Source: Streptomyces fagopyri (GTDB lineage Bacteria > Actinomycetota > Actinomycetes > Streptomycetales > Streptomycetaceae). Taken from it: a stretch of 64,000 nt of DNA. Both the position numbers and the translations under genes were made by a program. The DNA is taken from contig NZ_CP045643.1 in the NCBI RefSeq assembly GCF_009498275.1, positions 7,936,001 to 8,000,000 of the forward strand, read 5' to 3'. Within the stretch, counting starts at the first letter, position 1. Each line of letters begins with the position of its first letter. The notes beneath the pieces are model-generated. The model had not been told where the DNA came from, ran no database searches, and saw nothing but the letters and a program-made list of their open reading frames with translations. Below, one piece after another: positions 50,019 through 58,676 of the stretch.

Positions 50019-51629
50019 ATGAGAGGAAACCGTGGAGTGAGCCGCCGTTCGGTGCTGTCGGCCCTTCCCGTCGCCGCTCTCGCGGCCGTGCCCGCGGACA
50101 TCCTGACGGCCCGGCGGCGCATGGCGACAGCACCGGCGCCCTTCCCGCAACCTGCCGTGCCGACCTCGCCACCGGTGCCCGGCCCGGGGGCCCAGGTGGT
50201 GGAGCAGACGCTCGATGTCCGGCTCACGGACGTTCTTGTACCGGGCTACGGCCGGGTCACCACGCGTACCTACAACGGGACGATCCCGGGTCCGACCCTG
50301 CGCGTACGCGGCGGACAGACCCTACGGCTGACGCACGTCAACGGCTTGCCGCCCAATCCGCCCCACACTGGCGGCCGCAACACACCGCACCGCCCCAACA
50401 GCTTCAACCTGCACACCCACGGGATGCACGTCTCCCCGTCCGGGGACGCCGACAACGTGCTGCGGGAGTTCGCCCCACGCACCGTGGACGAGGCCGCCGC
50501 CGGCGCCCCGGAGCCGCGGTATGTGACGACTGTTCAGATCCCGGCAGGCCACCCCGCCGGCACCTACTGGTACCACCCGCACCTGCACGGAGCCATCGCC
50601 GAGCAGATCGTCGGCGGCATGACCGGAGTGATCGTCGTCGAGGGCGACATCGACGAAATCCCCGAGATCAGGGCCGCCGCGGACATCGTCTTGTGCATCA
50701 ACGAACTGAAACTCAAGGACGGCAAGGTCCCCGCCTTCACCTCCGGCGGATGGATGGCCGGGATTCCCTCCACCTTCACCGTCAACGGCACGGTCAATCC
50801 CACCCTGCGGCTGCGTCCCGGCGAGGTCCAGCGGTGGCGGATGGTCGCCGCGACCGCGTTCACCGCCCTGCGGCTCCAAGTCGTCGCGGAACAGGGCAAC
50901 CTGACGATGCATCAGATCGCACAGGACGGTGTCACCCTCACCAGGCCCGTCGCGCTCGACCTGCTGGACCTGGCCATGGGCAACCGCGCCGACGTCCTGG
51001 TCCGGGGCGACGCGCCCGGCCGGTACGAACTGCGGGCCGACGGGCTGCCCGGCCCCATGATGACGGTCGAGGTCGCGGGAGACCCCGTCGAACCGACGAT
51101 GGCACTGCCGGCGTCGCTGCCGCCGGGCAGACCCTTCCTCGACGACGGGGACATCACCGAACCCGGCGCCGACCGTGAAGTGGTCTTCCACACCGATGAG
51201 AGAGTCTTCGCCGGCGCGTTCCCGAACGCCTTCCGCGTCCTGGGCACCCACCCGACGCCCGCGGCCGATCCCGGCGGCGACCTCACCCGCGACCCCGCCT
51301 ACGGCCTCTTCGACCCCCAATACACCAACCACACGCTGCGACTCGGCACCGTCGAACGCTGGACCGTCCGCACCGACGAGACAATGCCGGCCCACAGCCA
51401 CCCCTTCCACCTGCACACCAACCAGGTCCTGCTCACCCACCGCAACGGCCGGCGGCTCGACCCACCGGTCTGGCACGACACCATCGCCCTGGCCGGCGGC
51501 GCCCCCGGAGACTCCGCCACCTTCCTGGTCCGGTACGAGGACTTCACCGGCCGCACCATCGCCCACTGCCACCAACTGCACCACGAAGACCTCGGCATGA
51601 TGCAAACCGTCGACTACGTCGAACGTTGA
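50019..51629 (+). CDS. Tat-exported multicopper oxidase
   Basis: A 536-residue multicopper oxidase. A twin-arginine signal (S-R-R-S-V-L-S, residues 8-14) is followed by an Ala-rich h-region. All four copper motifs are present: N-L-H-T-H-G (H132, H134), Y-W-Y-H-P-H-L-H-G (186-190), H-S-H-P-F-H-L-H (459-466) and H-C-H-Q-L-H-H-E-D-L-G-M-M from 516, which supplies the type 1 and type 3 copper ligands with an axial Met. Such enzymes oxidise phenols or metal ions with reduction of O2 to water outside the membrane. The much longer open frame upstream is rejected in favour of the ATG at 50019, which starts the Tat signal. Confidence 0.9.
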   Translation: MRGNRGVSRRSVLSALPVAALAAVPADILTARRRMATAPAPFPQPAVPTSPPVPGPGAQVVEQTLDVRLTDVLVPGYGRVTTRTYNGTIPGPTLRVRGGQTLRLTHVNGLPPNPPHTGGRNTPHRPNSFNLHTHGMHVSPSGDADNVLREFAPRTVDEAAAGAPEPRYVTTVQIPAGHPAGTYWYHPHLHGAIAEQIVGGMTGVIVVEGDIDEIPEIRAAADIVLCINELKLKDGKVPAFTSGGWMAGIPSTFTVNGTVNPTLRLRPGEVQRWRMVAATAFTALRLQVVAEQGNLTMHQIAQDGVTLTRPVALDLLDLAMGNRADVLVRGDAPGRYELRADGLPGPMMTVEVAGDPVEPTMALPASLPPGRPFLDDGDITEPGADREVVFHTDERVFAGAFPNAFRVLGTHPTPAADPGGDLTRDPAYGLFDPQYTNHTLRLGTVERWTVRTDETMPAHSHPFHLHTNQVLLTHRNGRRLDPPVWHDTIALAGGAPGDSATFLVRYEDFTGRTIAHCHQLHHEDLGMMQTVDYVER

Positions 51630-51813
51630 CAGAACCGCAAGACAGCGGTCCTGGACGGCCAGGTGCTTGGGCGCGACGCCGGGCTCGCCGACATCGAGGA
51701 CTGTGCACGGTTTCGGGACATACCGCTGACGGGCCAATCCGAGACGGAGGAGGGTACGGGCGAAAGACCGGCGTGATGTTCAGATCACCCTGTGGACCGC
51801 GAGCGGGCGTGCG

Positions 51814-52108
51814 GTGACGGAGAGCCCGGGCGAGGCTCCTGGTGGGGCCCGCCGGTTACGGCTGGGTACGGAGCCGGCGCAGATCGCCGAGCAGCTCGTG
51901 GCTCCGACGCGCGGCCAGAACCGGTTGCACGAACTGTATGAAGCGGTCATCAGCCGGGATCAGGACCTGTCCGACATCCTGGAGCTGATCGTTCGCACGG
52001 CCCCGTCTGCCCCTGCGGGAGCTGCTCGACACCCTCGCCGACCATCACCCGAGCGACGGCCACGACGACATGGCCGTCCTCACCATCAGAATCCCTGCGC
52101 CGCCCGAC
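51814..52108 (+). pseudogene. fused remnants of a GAF-domain regulator and a PP2C/SpoIIE phosphatase tail
   Basis: Codons from 51814 read L-G-T-E-P-A-Q-I-A-E-Q-L, N-R-L-H-E-L-Y-E-A-V-I-S-R-D and L-S-D-I-L-E-L-I-V-R-T-A, the N-terminal linker and first helix of DevS-like GAF sensor proteins. At about 52000 the frame changes: from 52004 another + frame reads L-P-L-R-E-L-L-D-T-L-A-D-H-H and D-G-H-D-D-M-A-V-L-T-I-R-I, the end of a PP2C/SpoIIE domain. The GAF core and most of the phosphatase are missing. A strong terminator hairpin follows immediately. This looks like an internal deletion of one GAF-SpoIIE gene. Confidence 0.62.
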
Positions 52109-52148
52109 GCCGAAAGCACCGAGGGCCACGGACCTCGGTGCTTTCGGC
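52109..52148. terminator. 16-bp perfect-stem bidirectional terminator
   Basis: GCCGAAAGCACCGAGG at 52109-52124 pairs perfectly with 52133-52148 around an 8-base loop. A and T runs in the stem (GAAAG/CTTTC) are typical of Streptomyces terminators. It sits between the phosphatase remnant (+) and the FKBP remnant (-) and can serve both directions. Confidence 0.85.
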
Positions 52149-52219
52149 CCATGTCCCGCCGACGGCATCGTGGGAGCGGACGGCCAGGGGCACCAGGCGT
52201 TGCTCCACCCGGTGATGCT

Positions 52220-52400
52220 GGAATACGCGTCAAGCAGATCCACGACGAAGACCAGGGGCGAGCCCGCCGGGATCAGCGGCGAGGGCGACTGGTTGCCGTA
52301 GCCGAGACGCGGGGGAACGATGATCTCGCGCCGGCCGCCTACCTTCATCCCCCTCACCCCCGGTCCCAGCCCTTGATGACCCAGCAGATGGTGACGCCAC
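52220..52400 (-). pseudogene. C-terminal remnant of an FKBP-type peptidyl-prolyl isomerase
   Basis: The - strand reads V-I-K-G-W-D-R-G in one frame (about 52380-52357) and, after a shift, G-M-K-V-G-G-R-R-E-I-I-V-P-P, L-G-Y-G-N-Q and P-L-I-P-A-G-S-P-L-V-F-V-V-D-L-L in another. Together these are the second half of an FKBP domain. The first half is absent and the join is frameshifted, so no functional isomerase can be made. It ends toward the 16-bp hairpin. Confidence 0.65.
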
Positions 52401-52481
52401 CGAGCGTGCAGGCCCCCGGAGCACACCGGAGCCGGCGGCCACACGTGTCCTGCCATCCGGCGGAGGTCACCGCCGGTCTCG

Positions 52482-53390
52482 CTACCAGGACGTCATGGGC
52501 TGGGTGATCTGCCCGGTCCGGTAGCCCGAGGGGATCGTGAACACGAACTCCCTGGGGTCGGCGTGCGCGCTCTCCAGCTTGTCGGGCACGCTGTGGTATC
52601 CGAGTGCGTAGAAGTTCCTGCTCGGGTCCCAGGTGTTGTAGCAGTAGATCGAGTTGCGCTTGATGGTCATGTGGTTCGACGGGATGTTCAGCACGTACGC
52701 GGCGCCGCTGGCCCGCTGACTCACCGGCTTGTCGTAGGCGTAGACGTAGTTGAACCGTACGTCCGTCAACACGCCCTCCTTCATGAGGAGATACGCGGCG
52801 TCGGAGATGGCCTTGTGGGTGTCGGTGACCTCCAGCCAGCCTGCGGTGAACTTGTGCGAGGCGCCCGGGTACTGCTGCGCGAGGGCCTTGACCTTCGCCT
52901 TCACTTTGTTCACGAACGCGTTGTAGACATCCGGGGCTCCGTACGCGGCGTCGCTCAGATTGAAGTTGATGATCTTGTCGACCCCGAGGTTCTTCGCCGA
53001 GGCCATGAACTCCGCGGTGCGGCCCGGTACGATCATGCTCGTCCCGTCCGTCGGCCACGAAAGGTTGTGGTGGCCGCCCGCAGCGCACGGGTGGCTGGAC
53101 GCCCCCCACGTGGTCAGCGGGCACGGGTCCCCGTTCATCAGCGTCGCCAGGTCGCCGTTCTCCCCCTTGGTCACGAGGACCAGGTACACCGGCCGGCCGG
53201 CGGCCTTGTGCTCCAGGATGGACCCGGCGAGGCCCAGCGCGTCGTCGTCCTGGTGCGGCGAGTAGAAGATCGCCGGTGCCGCCGCCGCCGAGGCTTTCGG
53301 CGCCCAGAGCGTGCTGCTCGCCACCGCGGCCCCGGTCAGTGCCCCGGCCACCAGCATCTGGCGCCTCGTCATCTGCTGTCCGTCACTCAT
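52482..53390 (-). CDS. Tat-exported PIG-L family deacetylase
   Basis: A 302-residue protein. M-T-R-R-Q-M-L-V-A-G-A-L is a twin-arginine signal, with A-S-A-A-A-A as the probable cleavage region. The mature part has Y-S-P-H-Q-D-D-D-A-L-G-L-A-G, the PIG-L zinc motif, and D-T-H-K-A-I-S as likely second-site His. Family enzymes remove N-acetyl groups from glycoconjugates; export indicates an extracellular substrate such as cell-wall or polymer aminosugar. It differs from the cytoplasmic PIG-L enzyme of the polysaccharide operon by its signal and by a longer insert. ATG at 53390. It is a single gene convergent with remnants. Confidence 0.83.
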   Translation of the reverse strand: MSDGQQMTRRQMLVAGALTGAAVASSTLWAPKASAAAAPAIFYSPHQDDDALGLAGSILEHKAAGRPVYLVLVTKGENGDLATLMNGDPCPLTTWGASSHPCAAGGHHNLSWPTDGTSMIVPGRTAEFMASAKNLGVDKIINFNLSDAAYGAPDVYNAFVNKVKAKVKALAQQYPGASHKFTAGWLEVTDTHKAISDAAYLLMKEGVLTDVRFNYVYAYDKPVSQRASGAAYVLNIPSNHMTIKRNSIYCYNTWDPSRNFYALGYHSVPDKLESAHADPREFVFTIPSGYRTGQITQPMTSW

Positions 53391-53603
53391 GCCATGATCC
53401 GTTCCCTCGGTGTGTACGGTGCCCGGCCTGCCGGCGTCACGCCCCCGGCCGCGGCAGGCCCCGCGGAAGTCCCGTGCGCACGGCCGGAATTCCGGGAACA
53501 GTCGATCACTGTGGCGCCCGGCAGCCCAGGCACTTCCACCGGCAGATCTGGCGTCCGGTCCACTTCTGCCGGTACCGGGAGTTCCGTCCGACCGGCGGCG
53601 GAC

Positions 53604-55922
53604 TCATCGGCCCCGGGCGGTCCGCATCCGGTCGAGTTCGACCAGTTCCGCGGAAGCCTCCGCCTGGCGGGGGCTGTTGAGGCCGCCGAGGGCGTCGTCG
53701 GCCGCGCGCAGAAAGTCCCGGGCTTCATCGAGGTGGTTCAGGTGTCGGAGCACGCGCCCGAGGTCGAGCCGGGCGGGTTCGCTCCAGGCAGCCATCCGGG
53801 CCCTCTCGAATGTGGTGACGGCCCGGCGCAGCGGTTCTTCGGCCTCGCCCCAGCGGCGCAGGGCTGCCAAGTCGCGGCCGGTCTCGGCGAGTGCGACGGC
53901 GTGATAGACGGCCATCAGGTCGGTTGACTGCCCGGGCATGCCGGTACGGCAGATCACCTCGCTGCGGCGGTGGACGGCCAGCGCTTCCTCCGCACGGCCG
54001 ACATCGCGCAGGTTGTTGCCGAGTGTGTTCAGGACGGAGAGTTCGGCGAGCCGTCCGCCGGCCGAGGTCTGGCCCTTGAGGCAGGCGGCGGCTTCGCGGA
54101 GTCGGCCTATGGCCTCGCCGACCCTGCCCAGTCGCTGCAGGGCTCCGGCGGCGTAGCCGAGCGCCCAGCCGGTCTGCAGGGTGTCGGCGATCTCGCGGGC
54201 GGCGGTGAGGGCGAGTTCGGCGGTCTGCAGAGCGGCGGTGTGGTCGTAGCAGCAGTTGTTGTAGGCCCACGCCAGGTAGTTGAGGTGGACCGCCTCGTCC
54301 TGCCTGCTGCCGAGAGCGCGGGACGATTCGACGGCGGACCTGAACACCTCGGCCCACAGGCCCCAGTGCTGGTTGAGGTCGGAGAACCAGTGCATGGCCT
54401 CCGCCGCGTCGACGACTTCTCGATGACGGCCGGTGGCATGGGCCAGCTTGAGGGCGGAAAGCCACTCGTCGCGCTCGGTCTCCAGCCAGGCGCGGGCCTG
54501 GTCACGGTCGGCGGGCGCGGTGGCGGGGTCCGGGTCGCCGTCGTGTGTGTCGTGGTGTCGGTCGGCGTCGAAGCGCAGGGCCGCGACGGTAGCCCGGCGC
54601 AGTATCCAGCGGGCGGTCAGGTCGCGGGCGGCGGCGCAGGTCTCGGGGCCGTCGTCGGCGACGGCCCGCTCTTCGGCGAAGAGCCGGAGCAGATCGTGGA
54701 AGCGGTAACGTTCCTCGGAGGGATGTGGCTGAAGCAGTCCCGCGTCTGTCAGTTCCTCGGCGCACCGCGCGGCCTCCGCCGACGAGAGACCCGCGAGCAG
54801 AGCGGCCGTCGCGGGCCCGAAATCCTTGCCCGCGGCGAGGGACGCGCGACGGAAGACCGTACGGGCGGACGGCCCGAGTCGCCGGTAGGAGAGGGCGAAG
54901 GCGGCGCGGACCTGGAGGCCGCCGGCCCGCAGGCCGTCGAGGCGGCGCTCCTCCTGGGCGAGCAGGCCGACGAGTTTGCGCAGGCGTTCGCCGGGTCTCG
55001 CGGCGAGCCGTTGCCCCACGATGCGCACGGCGAGCGGCAGGTTGCCACACAGGTCGGCGAGGTCCCGGGCGGCCTGAGCCTCGGCACCGACGCGTTCCGG
55101 TCCGACGATGCGGGTCAGCAGTTCCACCGTCTCCTCCCGGCGCAGAACTGACAGTTCGGTGCGGTGGACGGCTTCGAGACCGGCCAGGGCATCGCGGCTG
55201 GTGACGATCGTCAGGGAACGTCCGGTGGCGGGGAGCAACGGCCGGACCTGGGCCTCGGTCCCGGCGTTGTCCAGAAGCAGGAGCACGCGCCGTTCGGCGA
55301 GCATGGACCGCAGCAGGCCCGACCGGTCCTCCGTTCCCGGGGGAACGCCCCGGTCGGCTACGCCGAGTGCGCGCAGCAGCCGTGCCAGCGCTTCACCCGG
55401 ATCGGTCGGCTCGGTGTCCATACCGTGGAGGTCGAGAGCGAACTGCCCGTCCGGGAAGAAAGGCGCGAGGCTGTGCGCGGCGTGCACCGCGAACGCGGTT
55501 TTACCGAGCCCGGGTTGGCCACAGACGACGATGACCGGCGGATGCGCGGCCTCGGCGGCTGCCACCAGGGACCCCAGCTCGTCCAGGGAGCGGCGGCGAG
55601 CGGTGAAGTCACTCAAGCCGCGGGGGAGTGCGAGCGGGTGGCCGGCCGGGCTGTCGCCTGTACGTTCACCGCGCGGCCGGCCGGCGGCAGCGGCGCGCTC
55701 CAGTTCACCGGCTGCCGGCTGCTCCAGGCGCAGGGCCTCGCACAGCGCCTGCACGGTGCCGCGCTGCGGGCCGCGGGTCCGGCCGCGTTCCATGTCCGCC
55801 AACGCGCGAACGCTGATGCCCGCGAGGTGGGCGAGCTGCTCCTGGCCGAGTCCGGCGCCCCGGCGCAGCGCGACCAGCATTCGCCCGAGCTCGTCCGGTC
55901 CCGAGGCGCTGTCCACGCCCAT
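53604..55922 (-). CDS. XRE-NB-ARC-TPR (STAND) transcriptional regulator
   Basis: A 772-residue protein. An N-terminal XRE helix-turn-helix (about 12-66; L-A-H-L-A-G-I-S-V-R-A-L-A-D-M-E-R-G) is followed by an NB-ARC ATPase with Walker A G-Q-P-G-L-G-K-T at 135-142, Walker B R-V-L-L-L-L-D-N-A near 216, and L-P-L-A-V-R-I-V-G-Q-R-L. The second half (from about 480) is made of TPR-like helical repeats. The plan resembles AfsR/SARP-family regulators without the SARP activation domain. Such proteins are nucleotide-switch regulators of secondary metabolism or development. A pair of direct repeats lies 116-176 bp upstream of the ATG at 55922. Confidence 0.88.
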   Translation of the reverse strand: MGVDSASGPDELGRMLVALRRGAGLGQEQLAHLAGISVRALADMERGRTRGPQRGTVQALCEALRLEQPAAGELERAAAAGRPRGERTGDSPAGHPLALPRGLSDFTARRRSLDELGSLVAAAEAAHPPVIVVCGQPGLGKTAFAVHAAHSLAPFFPDGQFALDLHGMDTEPTDPGEALARLLRALGVADRGVPPGTEDRSGLLRSMLAERRVLLLLDNAGTEAQVRPLLPATGRSLTIVTSRDALAGLEAVHRTELSVLRREETVELLTRIVGPERVGAEAQAARDLADLCGNLPLAVRIVGQRLAARPGERLRKLVGLLAQEERRLDGLRAGGLQVRAAFALSYRRLGPSARTVFRRASLAAGKDFGPATAALLAGLSSAEAARCAEELTDAGLLQPHPSEERYRFHDLLRLFAEERAVADDGPETCAAARDLTARWILRRATVAALRFDADRHHDTHDGDPDPATAPADRDQARAWLETERDEWLSALKLAHATGRHREVVDAAEAMHWFSDLNQHWGLWAEVFRSAVESSRALGSRQDEAVHLNYLAWAYNNCCYDHTAALQTAELALTAAREIADTLQTGWALGYAAGALQRLGRVGEAIGRLREAAACLKGQTSAGGRLAELSVLNTLGNNLRDVGRAEEALAVHRRSEVICRTGMPGQSTDLMAVYHAVALAETGRDLAALRRWGEAEEPLRRAVTTFERARMAAWSEPARLDLGRVLRHLNHLDEARDFLRAADDALGGLNSPRQAEASAELVELDRMRTARGR

Positions 55923-56037
55923 GATGGTTCCCCCGCCCCACGCGACCGGCCCTGGGCGCGGTCTTCCCTGGATCAGAAGTATGGACGATCAACGGTGCGC
56001 ACGGCCCGGCACTGTGCGGCTGCCGTGCGGCGGTACG

Positions 56038-56098
56038 GCCGGAGGTGAACGAAGTCACCTTCAACCGCGCGGCACAGCCGGAGGTGAACGAAGTCACC
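56038..56098. promoter_or_regulatory. two 22-bp direct repeats, each with an internal inverted repeat
   Basis: Identical 22-bp copies at 56038-56059 and 56077-56098, with a period of 39 bp. Each contains GGTGAACGAAGTCACC, an inverted repeat of GGTGA/TCACC. They lie just upstream of the STAND regulator gene and may be its own operators. Confidence 0.55.
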
Positions 56099-56189
56099 AT
56101 GCCCCGGACGCCGGCATCGAGGCGTTGACCGGACTGCGCCGGCCTCCCGGCCGACCCCTACGCATGGCCGTCGGATGCGCAGGAGGACG

Positions 56190-56212
56190 TCACAAGGCGT
56201 GACGCCTCGTGA
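56190..56212 (-). terminator. hairpin downstream of the LOG gene
   Basis: TCAC-A-AGGCGT and ACGCCT-C-GTGA pair around a single central base with one internal A/C mismatch. It starts 45 bp after the LOG stop codon (56257). A one-base centre means the real RNA loop must open further, so the structure is weaker than the arm length suggests. Confidence 0.4.
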
Positions 56213-56256
56213 TCGGGGCCCCCGGCTTTCGCCGGCCGCGCCGCGGACCTGATCGG

Positions 56257-56838
56257 CTACCGCAGATTCTCTCCGTGGGCGGGCTGCGGGATGCTGTGGA
56301 GCCGATCCTGCAGCGCCGCCAGCAAACCGGGCAGATCGGGGGCGACGGCGAGGTCGTCCAGAGTGGATGCGGGTAGGAACCCGGAGTCGGCGATGCCGCG
56401 CAGGGCGCCGAGCAGCGGCGTCCAGAAGCCCCCGGCGTCAAGGAAGCCGATGGGCTTGGCGTGGAATCCGAGCTGACGCCAGGACCACACCTCGAAGATC
56501 TCTTCCAGGGTGCCGAGACCGCCGGGCAGGGCGACGAAGGCGTCGGCACGCTCGGCCATGAGGGCCTTGCGCTCGTGCATCGAGTCGCACATGAGTAGCT
56601 CCGTCACCCCTTCGTGCGCCCACTCCCGTTCGACCATGCTGCGCGGCATGACACCGATGACCTCGCCACCCGCCTTCAGCGCGCTGTCCGCCACCACGCC
56701 CATCAGGCCCCGGCGGCCACCGCCGTAGACGAGACCGATTCCTCGCCGGGCCAGCTCTGCGCCAACGCCGGCGGCCAGCTCGGCATGCGCCGGGTCGTGT
56801 CCGTCGGACGCGGCGAGAAAGACGGCGAGACGGCGCAT
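56257..56838 (-). CDS. LOG family protein (cytokinin riboside 5'-monophosphate phosphoribohydrolase type)
   Basis: A 193-residue Rossmann-like protein. G-G-G-R-R-G-L-M-G-V-V-A-D (40-51) and L-P-G-G-L-G-T-L-E-E-I-F-E (104-116) are the LOG nucleotide-binding motifs, and M-H-E-R-K-A-L-M near 88 supplies the conserved Arg. LOG enzymes hydrolyse N6-modified AMP to free base and ribose phosphate; most bacterial members were once misnamed lysine decarboxylases. ATG at 56838. It stands between the STAND regulator and an IS110 fragment, without obvious partners. Confidence 0.9.
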   Translation of the reverse strand: MRRLAVFLAASDGHDPAHAELAAGVGAELARRGIGLVYGGGRRGLMGVVADSALKAGGEVIGVMPRSMVEREWAHEGVTELLMCDSMHERKALMAERADAFVALPGGLGTLEEIFEVWSWRQLGFHAKPIGFLDAGGFWTPLLGALRGIADSGFLPASTLDDLAVAPDLPGLLAALQDRLHSIPQPAHGENLR

Positions 56839-56927
56839 GAAGATCTCCCGAAACGGTTGTGGCGGATCCTTCGGTCTAGCACAGACACTCCGGCGCTGAC
56901 CAAGGCCTTTCCTGCGAGGAAGGGACC

Positions 56928-57235
56928 GTGGGACGGCTCGCGGTGGGCGCCAGGTCCTTTCCGGTCACGGCGGTCGGCTACCGTCGGCCGCTCGCCTGGG
57001 TCCGCACGCCGGGCCTGGTGCGGTGGGTCGGGGTGGAGGGCACCGCTACTTTTGGCGCGGGTCTGTCGCCGCGGTACCCGCCGGCGCGGCATGTCGCGGT
57101 GTTCGAGGTGAACCGGCCCGACCGCTCGGCCCGCCGGTTGCTTGGGCAGTCGGTCCCGCTCGACGCACAGGCACGATCAGGCCCCGGCCACCGGCGTCGC
57201 GGTCCGCCCGACGCCGGACGCCGGACGGAGAAAAA
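56928..57235 (+). mobile_element. N-terminal fragment of an IS110-family transposase
   Basis: The + frame reads G-Y-R-R-P-L-A-W-V-R-T-P-G-L-V-R-W-V-G-V-E-G-T-A-T-F-G-A-G-L, then V-F-E-V-N-R-P-D-R-S-A-R-R-L and P-L-D-A-Q. These match the DEDD RuvC-like domain of IS110 transposases (V-E-G-T-G-S-Y-G-A-G-L ... V-N-R-P-D-R ... S-D-P-L-D-A). After L-D-A-Q the similarity ends in a shifted Arg/Pro-rich frame. The first acidic strand and the C-terminal Ser domain are missing. No flanking ends are visible, so it is a dead remnant. Confidence 0.72.
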
Positions 57236-57402
57236 CTTGGTATGTGGTGCCGACGGGACCAGGTAACGTCTTGCTCATGTTCTTCCAGACGCTGATTTAC
57301 GAGTGAGAGTGTGATGGGCCCCTGCTGACGTCCTTCGACGTCGCCGTGCCCGTCCCCCACCGATGAATCCGTAGATCACTTCACGACATTCCGGGAGAAC
57401 CC

Positions 57403-57612
57403 GTGAGCAAGAACATCAACAACCCCGTGGGCATGGGCGGCGGCCAGCGCAAGAAGCTGTCCCGCGCCGAACGGCAGAACAACGGTCCGCACCGCAACCT
57501 CGACCGCCGGAGTGCAGCCGACCAGAAGGCGGAGCTGGTGCGCAAGATGCGCGAGAAGGCAGGCGCAGCCGAGGGCGCCGGGCAGACGGGCGACGACACC
57601 GCACAGAGCTGA
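57403..57612 (+). CDS. DUF6243-like small protein
   Basis: A 69-residue hydrophilic protein. N-P-V-G-M-G-G-G-Q-R-K-K-L-S-R-A-E-R-Q near the start and A-E-L-V-R-K-M-R-E-K-A in the second half match the small DUF6243 proteins of Streptomyces (family name from memory). No membrane segment or catalytic motif. GTG at 57403 has GGGAGA upstream. A strong terminator follows 32 bp after the stop, so it forms a single-gene transcript. Function unknown. Confidence 0.8.
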   Translation: MSKNINNPVGMGGGQRKKLSRAERQNNGPHRNLDRRSAADQKAELVRKMREKAGAAEGAGQTGDDTAQS

Positions 57613-57644
57613 CGCGGCGCCGCCGCGGGACGGCACCGCACGGG

Positions 57645-57675
57645 GGGCCCGGACCGCGACACGTGGTCCGGGCCC
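57645..57675 (+). terminator. 11-bp perfect-stem hairpin after the DUF6243-like gene
   Basis: GGGCCCGGACC at 57645-57655 pairs perfectly with GGTCCGGGCCC at 57665-57675 around a 9-base loop, 32 bp beyond the stop at 57612. No U-tract follows. Confidence 0.82.
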
Positions 57676-58009
57676 TGCTGCAGTACCGGGCGCGGCCGGT
57701 CCCGCTCAGCTCTCGGCCGAGCACCCGTGTCTCAGCCGACCCACCGGGGCGGCCGCAGATTCAGATCAGTGGGTCCGTGTCAGCCATCCGGGCAGCTCAT
57801 CCGACCCCCAGGACAGCAGCACCACTACCTCGGCCGACAGGCATCACGCGTGGGCCCCGCCACATGGGAAAAGCACGCTTCATGAACGACGGTTTCACCC
57901 AACCGGCCGGCGCCAGGCACGCCACAAGCGGGGCGGCGGTGAGCGTGGTACATCGGCTCGTTTCTGATGCCGGTAGCCGGTTGCGGCGTACGACGTGACG
58001 GCCGGTGGC
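57676..58009. other. intergenic region without supported genes
   Basis: 334 bp downstream of the terminator. ORFs on the + strand have irregular codon use and no domain. I see nothing functional here. Confidence 0.5.
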
Positions 58010-58204
58010 TCAGTGGTGTCGTACGCCTGCCTCCTCGCCGTACTCGCCGAGTATGACCACGTCGAGGGCCGCGCCCGCGAACACCTTCACGGCGCGCAGG
58101 GCGTCGCCGAGGAGGTGGCGGTGGTGTCCTATGGAGAAGGCGGTCGCACCGCGGGCGGTGGGGCCGTGAGGGGCCGGACCTGAGATGAAGGTGGCTGCGC
58201 TCAT
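58010..58204 (-). CDS. small hypothetical protein (64 residues)
   Basis: An ORF of 64 codons with almost exclusively G/C third positions and a sensible composition: a short Ala/Thr/Pro-rich start, then H-H-R-H-L-L-G-D-A-L-R-A-V-K-V-F-A-G-A-A-L-D-V-V-I-L-G-E-Y, an amphipathic helix and strand. I do not recognise the family. The upstream sequence is AT-rich (ATATATCCATAATG on the + strand), and there is no good ribosome-binding site, so it may be expressed from a leaderless transcript. It could also be the tail of a larger, broken gene, although the frame has a proper ATG. Confidence 0.6.
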   Translation of the reverse strand: MSAATFISGPAPHGPTARGATAFSIGHHRHLLGDALRAVKVFAGAALDVVILGEYGEEAGVRHH

Positions 58205-58676
58205 ATATCCATAATGGGGGCTAATGCCTCATATGGCGTCGGTCTGAGGACCGAACATCGACATCCCTTCGCCCGCACCTCTGGGATCGAGGAGTGGCAA
58301 AGTGGCTGGGCAGTCACCCGGCTGTTTCCGTCCGCGTGCCGCATCATCGGGGTGCTGAGGAGCGCTCGATTCAGCTCTTCGAGCGGTCCGACGCCGTGTC
58401 CGCAGTCCGGGGCGGCGGGCTCATGAAGGGGCCCGGGCGGCGCTGAGTCGGGCCTGGCCGGCGGGACGTTGACACCTGTGGTCATTTCTAGCGGGTCTGG
58501 CGGCCGGCGTGCGTATCCACCGGACAGCGGCGAGAATGCGGTGAATCAGGGCCCGCGTGCCGAGACCGCAGGCGTGCGGCCCTCTCTGGTGGGCGAGCCT
58601 GGTGGGCGCGGAGCACGCACTTACGTATACCCATGGTCGTTGGCAGAGGATCGGCCCCGACGCCGTGGTGGTCGGC
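58205..58676. other. intergenic region without supported genes
   Basis: About 470 bp between two leftward genes. The part next to 58204 is AT-rich and probably contains the promoter of the small ORF. Other ORFs are Arg/Pro-rich shadows. No terminator hairpin for the oxidoreductase operon was found. Confidence 0.45.

Noticed and set aside
58000..58030. short tRNA-like stretch (GGTGGCTCAGTGG)
   Set aside because: No acceptor stem, anticodon loop or T-loop could be drawn around it, and it overlaps a strongly coding ORF.
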